The notes under the pieces are model-generated. The model was not told where the DNA came from, did no database searches, and was given only the letters and a program-made list of their open reading frames with translations. Position numbers and translations under genes: made by a program. A stretch of 64,000 nucleotides of DNA, from assembly GCF_000237925.1 (NCBI RefSeq), contig NW_017386036.1, positions 744,001 to 808,000 on the forward strand, written 5' to 3'. Shown piece by piece: positions 21,885 through 31,762 of the stretch (its first letter is position 1; every line of letters starts with the position of its first letter). Source of the DNA: Schistosoma mansoni (lineage: Eukaryota > Platyhelminthes > Trematoda > Strigeidida > Schistosomatidae).

Positions 21885-23667
21885 TTACGCCGTCGTTGCT
21901 AGTTCTCCCATGTATTTCTGCTTGTCGGCTTTAATGCTTTTCTTCACTTCCCTGTTTGCTTCTGCGTAGTCTGCTTGTGCTTTGACTTTCTGTGCTCGTG
22001 TTCGGCTGTTGTTAATTGCTAGTTTCTTGTTCTTCCTTTCTTGAATTTTGTCCAGGGTTCCCATAGATATCCATTCCTTGTGATGATGTTTCTTAGGTCC
22101 AAGAACCTCCTGATACGTTGAAGTTAGTGCTTCTTTTATCCCTTTCCAGTTGTCCTCCAAAGTAGTTTCTTGTTCATTCAGTAGATCCTGGAACCTGTTG
22201 TTGAGAGTTATCTTGAATTCATTGAGCTTTTCAATATCTCGAAGGAAGGCTGTATTGAACCTTTGTAGTGCTGTTTGTCCAGTCTTTCTTTAGCTTCAGT
22301 TTCATCTTGGCAACCACAGTCAGGTGGTGATCTGAAGCTATGTCAGCTCCTCTCCGGGTTTTCACATCTTCCATTGATCTTCGGAATTTTTTGTTGATAC
22401 AGATGTGATCTATCTGGTTCTCTGTGGTTTGGTCCGGTGAGATCCATGTAGCTTTGTGTATGTGCTTGTGTGGGAATATTGCGCCGCCTATAACCAATTT
22501 GTTGAATGCACATAGGTTTGCAAGTCTCTCCCCATTTTCATTTCTCTCTCCTAGTCCATGTCGTCCAATTACATCTTCATATCCTGTGTTGTCCACTCCA
22601 ACTTTAGCATTTAGATCTCCCATCAGGATGGTCAGGTCCTTTCGTGAGCACTTCTTTATAATTGATTGCAGCCTTTCATAGGCCCCCAAATGCCCTAGTA
22701 CGGCCGAGAGTGGGGAGAGTCCGCTCTCCCTCTCGAAATGCTCTCACATGGCCACGCGAATATATAGCCTCTGACAGGGAAGTCCTACTCACTGACTTCT
22801 CGTGGCGGGGGTGTTGTTTACGAAAGTGAGAGGACGAAAAGCGAATGTCCGGCACTTTAACCGGGTTGGTGGACCCTCCATGTCCACCTATGGGAGATGG
22901 AAAACCCTGATTCCAAACCAATGGTGCACATGGGCTCCAGGATCCTGAAGGAACGAATGGCGTATGAACCTATTGTTGGTCACCGGCTACCATGGGAATG
23001 CATCGCCTCACGATGCTCCGCTGCCTTGTGGATCAGACCTTTAGGTCAAAGGCTCGGGGTGTGGCCCCCTAAGAAAACCACCTGCTTCAGTCTGGGCGCC
23101 TGGGCAGTATCACAGCCCTCACACAAATCAAATGAGATTTTTGAGGCGCATATTTATCTGGTGCTTTTTGTACCAATATTTATGTGTTTAAATAAATAAA
23201 TAAATAAGCCTTTCATAGAATTGATCTTTATCATCGTCGTTGCTATCATTAGTGGGTGCATAACATTGGATAATGTTCATTGTGATCCCTTGCTTCTTTG
23301 TTCTGAATGATGCTTTGATTATCCTGGGTCCATGAGATTCCCATCCCACAAGTGCTGTCCGTGCTTCTCTGGTCAGCATTAGAGCAACTCTCTGAGTGTG
23401 TGGATCATTTTCCTCTTCGTGACCGGAGTACAGCAGCATCTCTCCTGTACCTAGCCTTTGTTATCCAGCTTGTGTCCAATGGGTTTCGCTGATTCCGAGT
23501 ACTGCCAAGTTGTATCTCCTCATTTCCATTGCTATTTGGCTGGTCTTTCCTGTCTCCCACATTGTTCGGAAGTTCCATGTACCTATAAAGAGTGTTGCTC
23601 TGGTTGTTAGAAGGTGCATCGGTCTCGTGACTTCCGAAGAATTTCGGCTTTCATCATGAGGCGTCAT
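21885..23667 (-). pseudogene. SR2-like apurinic endonuclease and linker, split by an insertion
   Basis: On the minus strand the N-terminal part reads IGTWNFRTMWETGKTSQ and LGISETHWTQAG (catalytic Glu in SETHW, 23.5 kb), then LLYSGHEEEND (23.4 kb). The 526-bp element intervenes at 23207-22682. The domain resumes with LTILMGDLNAKVGVDN and ends ADIASDHHLTV, the SDHH catalytic box (22.3 kb). Frameshifts follow in the linker (MEDNWKGIKEALTSTYQE onward). Confidence 0.85.
22682..23207 (+). mobile_element. 526-bp non-autonomous retroposon (family N), nested in SR2
   Basis: Inserted in the SR2-like endonuclease with an 11-bp target duplication GCCTTTCATAG (22671-22681 and 23208-23218). It begins GCCCCCAAATGCCCTAGTAC, carries a GGCCGAGAGTGG stretch near the start that looks like the A box of a Leu/Ser-type tRNA gene, and ends in TAAA repeats. 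No reverse transcriptase or transposase is encoded; the longest frame (100 codons, 22897-23199) has no known motif. Relatives lie at 56.6, 59.0, 61.3 and 62.9 kb. SINE status is inferred from tail, duplication and length. Confidence 0.85.
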
Positions 23668-23856
23668 AATTATTTCTTCAACTCCCAGGGCAGAGTTTAA
23701 ATGGTTTGAATTATTTTTTCTGGTTAGCGTTTTCTTAGCGAGTTAGCTTTTCTACGGGATGGGGTCGCTAACCCCATGCCCAACCCTCCTCCTTTACCCG
23801 GGCTTGGGACCGGCAGTAACTCTAGAAGAGCTACAGACGGAGTTACGTATGGTAGT

Positions 23857-25460
23857 GTGTAGTCTTAAATTCTGTTTTTTGTTGCAGTACATCTGGAGAT
23901 CCTGATATAAATTAAAAAGATTTATCTCTTTAGGTAATTCGTCATATAGATATCGGGGTTTTAGTTACCCTCTGACCATAAATTAGCAAACATGCTACGA
24001 TGAACATATCATCATCAAAATGTACTCTTTATGTAACTAAGCAATTTCCCGCCTCGGTTGATAATATGTCCTCCACTCCACTGATCCTTGATGGGTGCTA
24101 TTGAATTAAAAATTTCACTAGAGTCAATAGATATTATTTTGAAAGTAACTTTTTCTAGATTGATACATGTGTATTTAAGATTGGCCGAAGGAGAGAAGTT
24201 AACAACAAAAATGCTTTCGTGTTTGACTATTGTAGCTATGATTTCGTACCAAATTTTCATTTGAGAAGAATTACACAAATGTCAAAATGAATCCTTTAAA
24301 TATTTACTCAAGCTTTTTATATCCTAAATTAGCGTTGTAGCTTCAATTACCCTTGAACAAGGCTAGATATTCGTGGAAACTGACAGTACGTTAGATCTTA
24401 TATTAAAAAGTTTCTGAACATTTCGTGTCTATTACGACTAAGGACTAGTCTAATAATCCCACAAGCTTAAACATAAAGCACTCCTCGACGTTCTTTACTT
24501 CGTAAAAGCTTCTTGAACATCTTGAAAATTTAGTTGTCGTTCGGCAATAAATCGGAACGTATATAGAAGCTTATTGCTTCCTACATCGACATATGTCAAT
24601 AAAACAATTAAATATTTCGAAGTATATTCCTCAATAATATAACTCTTTTGGGCGCTAAAATAGGCCAACCTAAATAAGATTCAAACCCACTATTCTATGA
24701 GTATTTGTTAGAGTTTAAACCACTGATCATGCTCTGCACTCTCGAAATATAACGAGTTTTAAATGGATTTTTTACTACGCGATCGATCCGTTTGGCTAAA
24801 CTCATTAAATCATAAATGCCTGAGCCTCAATGTACTTCGATTTTATATCTTTGCTTCCAACTCGATATTTATGGAAATGTACTTTTGACTTCGTAAAATT
24901 GCTGTTATTCCGAATACGGTGTACTGCCTAACTACTCACACGAAATCTTGTGTAAGAAGGGAGAAGTTACACTTTCAACGTTTCAGAGTCTTATATAATG
25001 TTTTATGTTATATTTGAGCAAATCACTTTCAGGAAAGCGTTCACATGTCTGAAAATCTTTTATCACAACTTCCAACAGTCTAATCTTAACATAGTAATTA
25101 CTAGTGGATACAATCAAATTATTTCTGCTGTTAAAAAACATTAATCAGATTGGCAAAATGTTTGCATATCGAAAACTACTTTGAAATTAACTGTTCGCGT
25201 GAAATATAACATCAGGGATTAACACCGAGACAATCTAAGTGGTTTTACGTTTCTTTTAGTCAGTTAATATTTGTTACTCCACATACATTTGACATGTTTA
25301 TTTTGGTTCACCGTTTAATCTTGAAATAATTCTGATTTCTCATTAGGATCGGAATGTCATACTTAAACTATTTTATCCTGTTTCCCTTCAGAAAAAATGA
25401 ATATAAATTAACTCATTCACCAGGCATTTGGGTATAAGCCACACTCTAAATATGAATGCT
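23857..25460. other. AT-rich spacer; no gene seen
   Basis: No exon, repeat relative or RNA gene was recognised in this 1.6 kb. It may be single-copy intergenic DNA. Confidence 0.4.
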
Positions 25461-25567
25461 AATGATGCTACCAGGTAGCCTGAACCGAAGTAGACAAAGC
25501 AGAATTTAAACTTTGGACTTAGCGGATGAAAATTAAACGTCTTAATCACTAAGCCACGGCTTCACCT
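25461..25567 (-). repeat. tRNA-derived SINE fragment
   Basis: Read on the minus strand it starts GTGAAGCCGTGGCTTAGTG (an A-box-like stretch) and continues to AGTTTAAATTCTGC (a decayed B box), then GTCTACTTCGG. A related piece lies in intron 3 of NDUFS3. A tRNA-derived origin is likely; the copy is mutated. Confidence 0.5.
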
Positions 25568-25768
25568 CTAGAAAATCATCAGTCAATTCCCAGTTCAGGT
25601 GTTTGGAGAATGCTTCAAAGACATGTCGGTTCACGTAAATCCCTCAGAGTATTTCATGCCATGTCAATATATATTATTTTTGGTGTTTTGTCTCCGGCAT
25701 TTTGAAAAATATATATTAAGGGGACATCAAACGAACTTCCAATATAAACAGGCTGTAATTTTTTTTCT

Positions 25769-25852
25769 TATTAGCTAACTGCTAGTTAGATATTTCCACA
25801 CATTTTTGATGCACCCAGACCAACCAAATTTTGATTGACTGGTGAACAATTA
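25769..25852. repeat. 84-bp direct repeat, left copy (ends at the gap)
   Basis: From TATTAGCTAACTGCTAG to GGTGAACAATTA this is identical by eye to 27621-27704, which follows directly after the RTE-like element. The left copy runs into the N gap, so its true length is unknown. It may be an unusually long target duplication or an assembly effect. Confidence 0.8.
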
Positions 25853-26052
25853 NNNNNNNNNNNNNNNNNNNNNNNNNNNNNNNNNNNNNNNNNNNNNNNN
25901 NNNNNNNNNNNNNNNNNNNNNNNNNNNNNNNNNNNNNNNNNNNNNNNNNNNNNNNNNNNNNNNNNNNNNNNNNNNNNNNNNNNNNNNNNNNNNNNNNNNN
26001 NNNNNNNNNNNNNNNNNNNNNNNNNNNNNNNNNNNNNNNNNNNNNNNNNNNN
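25853..26052. other. Assembly gap (200 N)
   Basis: Exactly 200 unknown bases, probably a gap of arbitrary size. The missing sequence should include the 5' part (endonuclease) of the RTE-like element that resumes at 26053. Confidence 0.95.
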
Positions 26053-27391
26053 TTTGACTAATATAGTGTCTAAAATATTAGCTTCAATAATACTAGGTCG
26101 CCTAACCAAAGCTCGTGAAGAGCAGACTAGAGAAAACCAAGCTGGTTTTCGACCTGGACGTGGTTGCATAGACCAGATATTCACCCTACGTCAGGTCCTA
26201 GAACATAGACACAAATTCAGACGTCCCACAATAGTAGTATTTCTTGACCTTAAGGCGGCATTTGACTCTGTTGATCGTGAGGTTCTATGGCAATGTTTGT
26301 CACTGAAAGGAGTACCAAAGAAGTACATTAACCTCATAAAGGCTCTCTACTCGAGCACAACTGGTCGAGTTAGAGCCTATGGCGAACTGTCATCAGAACT
26401 GATTACCACAAGTGGCGTTCGTCAGGGCTGTCCACTCTCCCCATTCTTGTTTAACTTTGTCATTGACTTACTTTTAGAGATAGCACTTTCATCAGCTAAA
26501 CCTCCAGGAGTTGAACTTTTACCAGGAGACTCACTTGTCGACTTAGAATACGCCGACGACATAGTTTTACTCGGTGAAGACGCTGACAACATGCAGAGTC
26601 TTCTGACCACTATAAGCAACTATGCAGGCATGTTCGGAATGCGATTCTCTCCCTCGAAGTGCAAAATGTTACTTCAGGATTGGGTTGCATCGACACCTGA
26701 ACTAATGATAGGGAGTGAAGTAGTTGAGCGTGTAGACCACTTCACTTATCTTGGAAGTCTCATCAGCCCTTGTGGTCTGGTATGTGACGAAATCTCAGCA
26801 CGGATACAGAAGGCTCGTCTAGCTTTCGCCAACTTGCGTCATTTATGGCGTAGGCGAGATATCCGTCTAGCAACCAAAGGACGGGTTTACTGTGCAGCAG
26901 TTCGCTCCGTCCTACTCTATGGCAGTGAAACATGGCCAATAAGAGTAGAGGATATTCGTAGGCTACTAGTGTTCGATCATAGGTGTCTTCGAAGCATTGC
27001 TCGTATATCCTGGGACCACCGGGTAAGTAATGCAGTTGTTAGGAAACGAGTACTAGGTAGGGATGGCAAATCGATTGATGAAGTAGTGAAACTTCATCAG
27101 TTGAGATGGCTGGGACATGTGTTACGTATGCCCGACCACCGACTGCCCCGACGTGCAATGTTTCATGGTGTAGGAGTAGGTTGGAAGAAAGCTAGGGGTG
27201 GCCAGACCAAAACGTGGCACAAATCAATGAAGTCACTGACAAGTGGACTGGGCCATGTTGGTAGGTGTAGACTACCTGGTTGGGATTCGCGAGATGACAG
27301 CAACCGATGGTTAGAGACCTTGAATGACATGGCTCAAAATCGTTTGCAATGGCGAAGATGCATCCACTCTTTGTGTTCTACCAAATTCTAA
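26053..27391 (+). CDS. Reverse transcriptase C-terminal two thirds, open frame
   Basis: 446 codons open from the gap edge to TAA at 27389-27391. Motifs in order: NQAGFRPGRGCIDQI, VFLDLKAAFDSVDR (first catalytic Asp), GVRQGCPLSPFLFNFVIDLL, LEYADDIVLLGED (catalytic Asp pair intact), FTYLGSLIS, VRSVLLYGSETWP, and LHQLRWLGHVLRMPD. The C-terminal layout fits the RTE clade. As no stop or shift is seen and YADD is intact, this copy may be young; whether the endonuclease is intact is hidden by the gap. Confidence 0.85.
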
Positions 27392-27620
27392 TCTTCTGAA
27401 TTCCTCATGTCTTTATCTTTTTCTCTTTCCAAATTTATTTCACTGTACTATACTCCTTCAATAATTTCTTGAAACCCCTAATCTTTTGGATTTCTGATTA
27501 TACTCCTACTACTTCTACCACTATGGGATTTGAATCGACAACTGCATCTCTGTGCTAATGTGGTATGGCAACTCGAACTGATGTACGTACGTACGAAGTT
27601 CTACGTTGTGACTGACTGAC
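26053..27620 (+). mobile_element. RTE-like non-LTR retrotransposon, 5' part lost in the gap
   Basis: After the gap an intact reverse transcriptase frame is followed by a 3' untranslated part (27392-27620) ending in a TGAC-type tail (TGTGACTGACTGAC), which abuts an 84-bp direct repeat. Simple-sequence tails are usual for RTE elements. The sequence differs clearly from the SR2-like copies in this window, so it is another lineage. Confidence 0.8.
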
Positions 27621-27704
27621 TATTAGCTAACTGCTAGTTAGATATTTCCACACATTTTTGATGCACCCAGACCAACCAAATTTTGATTGACTGGTGAACA
27701 ATTA
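27621..27704. repeat. 84-bp direct repeat, right copy
   Basis: Same 84 bases as 25769-25852, immediately after the TGAC tail of the RTE-like element. Confidence 0.8.
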
Positions 27705-30120
27705 TTTTGTGTCACCTTCTTATTGTCATACAATTCATCAAAAGCTGTTCATATTTATCTATACGAAAATAACTAATTTTATTATCCCAAAACCTGCCTA
27801 TTCAGTCTGTATTTTAAGTCAGTAAAAATTGTCATTAATAGTTTATTCTTCGTCAGATGGTCGGGTAAATTGTGTCTGTGGTCTCATAATTTACTAACTT
27901 TAATTTTCATCCTGGAGTTCTATACAAAGACTATAGATTTAGAAAATTTTTTAATATATATAGTAGTTATGTCCAAAAGTTCTTAAACTTTTGCCAATGT
28001 TACTGTCAATATAATTAAAGTATGGGAACAAAATTATTCAACTCTTAGGATAACCTTGATTAAATTTAGTCCACTTTTGAATCGCTCAGAAAGTAGGTGA
28101 CAGGTATAAACTGTTAGGAATAGAAAATATTTATAATCAAAAACGTGTATTTATAATATTTACCGAGATCATCTTTATAGGTTTTGACTTTTTTTGAAAT
28201 CGAAGTACGCTGCGTAGATGAGTGTGTCAAAATAATTTTGAAGAGGAAGTTTAGTTTTACTCAAACACGTAGACTACCATAGAGAACCGCCTCCTCGTAG
28301 ACACTGCTATATCATAGTCCATTACCAAAAAGTATAACATTTTGACAGGTTACAATCATATTATGGAATCCTATAACAGACAATCATGAGACAAACAATT
28401 TAATGTATTATTTTTTTGACATTGTTTAAAGGATTTTGACTAACTTATCTAGCCAGCAGTTTTTTTCGACAAGCTAAAACCACACAGGTCCATCAGCTAA
28501 TAGGAGCTAATACAGATTATCGATAAGTTAAAATTATATACTATAATTTCCCAGTGTATAACATATTGTTTGGAATTTCCAGCTGATTGGGATCAGAGAA
28601 CGAATTAGATTAAACAAAATACAACAATTTCATAATCTTTAAGAAAGAACCAGTCAATTAAATTCTATGAATAATAGGGTCACTACAAATTTTGTCGCTA
28701 AACTCATTTGTGCTTCGTTAGAAAAAATCGAATTCTACTGCTAACTAGCTTACTCATATGGTACCACTGTTCACTGTTACTTAGTTGGTCGAACAATCAT
28801 TTAAATGCTTATATGTAACCGTTCTACCTATTAAGTTTGAAGATAGCATTAGTCACGAATTATTATCAGTGTAATAATCATTGGACCTTCTAATAGTATG
28901 GACCCGCAAAACTAAATGAGATTGAACTCAGAAAGCCCTATATTTTATAGTGAACGCGGCCACAGTTAACCAAGTTAATAGGAATCTATATGTCAGTTGT
29001 TGACTGGAGTTGCGTTTGTACACTGTACCTAACTCTTGAATTTATACATAATAAATACATGCTGATAATTTCAATGCAGATAATTAATATTCATTTTGAT
29101 TTTCAAAAATCCTTTAAGTGAATGATTCGTCATGACAATGTGCCCGAAAATTGCCATTTCGAGTGTTTATGGAATATCAGATTAGAATATCGTATCAACA
29201 CTTCGAAAGCAAAACAATGAGTTGCATGTAAAGTGTAGAGTCCAATGCCTACTTTCGAATTCAAATTGTAAATGCTTGATGTGCTAGAGTTTTCCAATAA
29301 TTGTAATTAGTTTTAGAGCACCTAGAAGGTTGTCTATAACTGCTTTACTACTAATACACTTCAACAGTTATAAAAAACTAAAGTAACTTTTAAAAAATAC
29401 TGTCTAAAACAATAAACGGAAAATAATTTTCTGGTTGGTCTAGTCAGCAATAATCTTAGATGTATGATTTTTGAAACTATTTTTTAACACAAGCTCCGTT
29501 GGACAACATCGAAATAATCTTCATTAGGAAGAAGAAAATAATAGTGATAGGGGCAAGAGGCATTCAGGACTATTTAGTCAGAGAGCAAAGTGGTTTCTTC
29601 GAACATGAAGAAGTGGTACCAGATACTGAAATGAGTTCACTGTGTGCTCAGGTGTAAAGGGCTAACGATAAAGTATGTCTTTATCTCCGTCTGAGCAACA
29701 TTAACGGATGTCTCCTTCTCAAATAGAAATTACCTAGACAACACAGAGCATCTTCTATACATGAAGATGATAAGGTCGTTTGCAAACTTGTATAAATTTA
29801 ACTTGAAGTTCAATGTTCCCCCTCACGTGAATATCGATGAATCTGGATTTTGAAACGATTCACTTTTCTGACGAAATTATCCTGTTGTTGACTTTGGGCA
29901 TACCAATGGTAATTTATTTGAAGCTAACCTTGAACCAAATAAACATCCTCTAAAAAATTACAGATTATAATAACAGAAATCGACCAACAACATGAAAGTT
30001 AGTTTGACCATCAAAAGAAAATCGTTAGCATATGTATTAAAAATTCTTCATGTGTATAAAGTTACTCTCACAGATATTGTATATTCCTCTCCCTAGTGTT
30101 TCTTTTCCTCCTTTTCCTTC
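27705..30120. other. AT-rich spacer; no gene seen
   Basis: About 2.4 kb without a recognisable exon. The region is downstream of the minus-strand coding block at 30125-30628 and could hold its 3' untranslated region. Nothing else is supported. Confidence 0.4.
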
Positions 30121-30124
30121 GGTT

Positions 30125-30628
30125 TCAGCGTGATCCATGTTTACATTCATCATCGACAGCACCACACTCATCATCATTGGATTCTTTTGGTTTACTTTCC
30201 TCTCTATTTTCTTCAAATGGTGTACTTCCACGTCTACCTAAAGGATTGTGTTTTTCATCTGAATACAATGTTGATCTACGCTGGGCATCTATACTTTCAA
30301 GCACTGGTGGCATAGACAGAAAATCATTGATTGAAATTTCACTAGGTCTCCTAACATTTCCACGACTCAATGAACGTGATGATGTTAATTTATTCAAGCT
30401 TGTTTTCTCTTTATTACCAATCGCAAATGGTGAATCACTTGATTGCGCTCGTTGTAGTAAAGTTGGCAAGGATTCATTTGATTTTCTCTGAATAGTTTGA
30501 CGTAATGGCTCAATATTATCCATGTATTCGTCTTCTTCCCCATCATCCACTGAATGTTGTTCCCGTTCTTGTTCGAGATCATGAAATACAACTTTAATCT
30601 TCATTAGTTTGCTTTCAGTACTGTCCAT
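30125..30628 (-). CDS. Unrecognised charged, Ser/Arg-rich protein or last exon
   Basis: An open minus-strand frame of 167 codons with protein-like composition. There is an acidic stretch (DDGEEDEYMDNIEPLRQ), several basic RRxS-type sites (RRPSEIS, QRRSTLYS, RRGSTPF) that would suit basophilic kinases, and an acidic, Glu/Lys-rich end. No domain is recognised. Minus-strand TAG directly precedes the ATG, so the ATG is either the true start or the first codon of an exon after a weak acceptor; the exon at 37880-37651 ends in the matching phase. Likely a disordered regulatory protein; the reading as coding rests on composition only. Confidence 0.5.
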   Translation of the reverse strand: MDSTESKLMKIKVVFHDLEQEREQHSVDDGEEDEYMDNIEPLRQTIQRKSNESLPTLLQRAQSSDSPFAIGNKEKTSLNKLTSSRSLSRGNVRRPSEISINDFLSMPPVLESIDAQRRSTLYSDEKHNPLGRRGSTPFEENREESKPKESNDDECGAVDDECKHGSR

Positions 30629-31343
30629 CTACCTGTTTACTTTATCAAACTGTTTTCAGAAAAATGAAGTAGTTGCAGAATTTTGAAGTAATAGTATTAT
30701 TTTTTTAATTCACCTGTTATTCACGATTCATGACCGATCTTTCTATTGGTTAATTGATTAAATTTCCCATTGTGTAGTTCACAACCAATAAATTTCTTAC
30801 ATTGAAATATATATAATCCAATATTGACATAAATAAATTGATTCATTCACTGGTCTCATGCTAAAGTGCAGTCAAGTTCCTTTCATGCATAGGTATTCTT
30901 CTCTACTGTGAACGAAATAAATTTACCACAAGCATAATTTCTTTTAAACTGAGAAATAAAATCAATAATGGGGAAAATCTTAACTTCCCTGTCACTCAAA
31001 TGAATCAAGTTAATTATAGATTTCTGTGAAAATGAGATTATAGTCTAAACATACCCTAAAAGACAGACACGTTAATAGCATTGCAAAACTTCTCATTGAG
31101 TAGTAAATTTAAAGAATGACTGCCCTGTTTGATATAAGTGCAGTCATTTGCATTCAGACACTTGGATTATTTTAACCAGTAGTTGAATAGCACGTTTGGA
31201 AATTTATTACGATATTGAAATTAATAGCTTACATGTGTGGAGCTGTACATACAATCGAAACGAGTATTCACATAAACATTTAGCGCTTTCTTGCATACTG
31301 TTTTGGATGGTTTCTTTAAACGGTGGTTTGTTAAAGTATTTGA
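30629..31343. other. AT-rich spacer; no gene seen
   Basis: Possibly intronic if the minus-strand pieces at 30.1 and 37.7 kb form one gene. No feature recognised. Confidence 0.4.
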
Positions 31344-31645
31344 AATTTTATAGAGTTGAAATCATGAGTCGATTGAAGCTAGACCACCATGGAAAACCTG
31401 GAAGCACTGGACGGCCGTTTCGTCCTATTATGGGACTCCTCAGTAGTGCGCATCCACGATCCCGCACTCGCGAGATTCGAACCCAGGACCTACCAGTCTC
31501 GCTCCAGAGCACTTAACCGATAGAGCACTGAGCCGGCATCCAACGGTGTTAATGTCTAACTTCAACCCAATCCACGAAATCGAGCAACCATTCACCAATG
31601 TCATCAATGCGTTGATATCTCCCAACAGATCTGGTTGAAATCCAC
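31344..31645 (-). mobile_element. Short tRNA-like/hammerhead element, inverted relative to the LINE beside it
   Basis: Read on the minus strand: a 5' piece equal to the LINE leader (GGATTTCAACCAG, then TGTTGGGAGATATCAAC), then directly the LINE's 3' module beginning TGATGACATTGG, a tRNA-like part with the B box GGTTCGAATC, and a hammerhead. The last 263 bases are about 99% identical to 34958-35218 on the other strand. It therefore has both ends of the CR1-like LINE and nothing of its ORF: an internally deleted derivative or a SINE sharing LINE ends. Confidence 0.75.
31404..31449 (-). ncRNA. Hammerhead ribozyme, minus strand
   Basis: Core strand CTGAGGA (31443-31437), stem II GTCC/GGAC closing a 7-nt loop, then GAAA, a loopless stem III CGG/CCG and cleavage triplet GTC, with stem I GCACT/AGTGC. 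All invariant positions of the CTGANGA...GAAA...NUH core are present. Stem III without a loop is the schistosome minimal form, which works poorly as a monomer and better as a dimer. Identical to the copy at 35113-35158. Confidence 0.8.
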
Positions 31646-31762
31646 CGTTTCTCCACAAAACGCCTTCTGTTAATGATCATGTGCTCACTAGTGATTGGCT
31701 CCATGAGGTATTTCCTGGAGTTCTAGTGAGAAGCAGTAACCAGTGGATTTCAACCAGGTCTG

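Larger units (their letters stand above)
20173..23842 (-). mobile_element. Nearly complete SR2-like (RTE clade) retrotransposon, split by a nested element
   Basis: Minus-strand element of 3670 bp, about 3.1 kb without the nested insertion. Its 5' end (CTCCGTCTGTAGCTCTTC) abuts one target duplication. Its 3' end carries a short AAGT-type microsatellite tail next to the other copy, as is usual for RTE elements. It encodes an apurinic-type endonuclease then a reverse transcriptase. The copy is dead: the endonuclease is split by the insert at 22682-23207, there are several stops, and the catalytic FADD region is deleted and shifted near 20900. It sits between NDUFS3 and the gap-containing RTE element. 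Confidence 0.9.

Noticed and set aside
22897-23199. 100-codon open frame inside the family N element, with a partner frame at 56600-56899
   Set aside because: The frame is kept in two copies but lacks any domain, and the other copies are broken. Shared ancestry of a non-coding repeat explains the similarity.
30125-30628. Assignment to a named kinase-substrate or phosphodiesterase family
   Set aside because: RRxS-type sites alone are not diagnostic; no domain supports a name.
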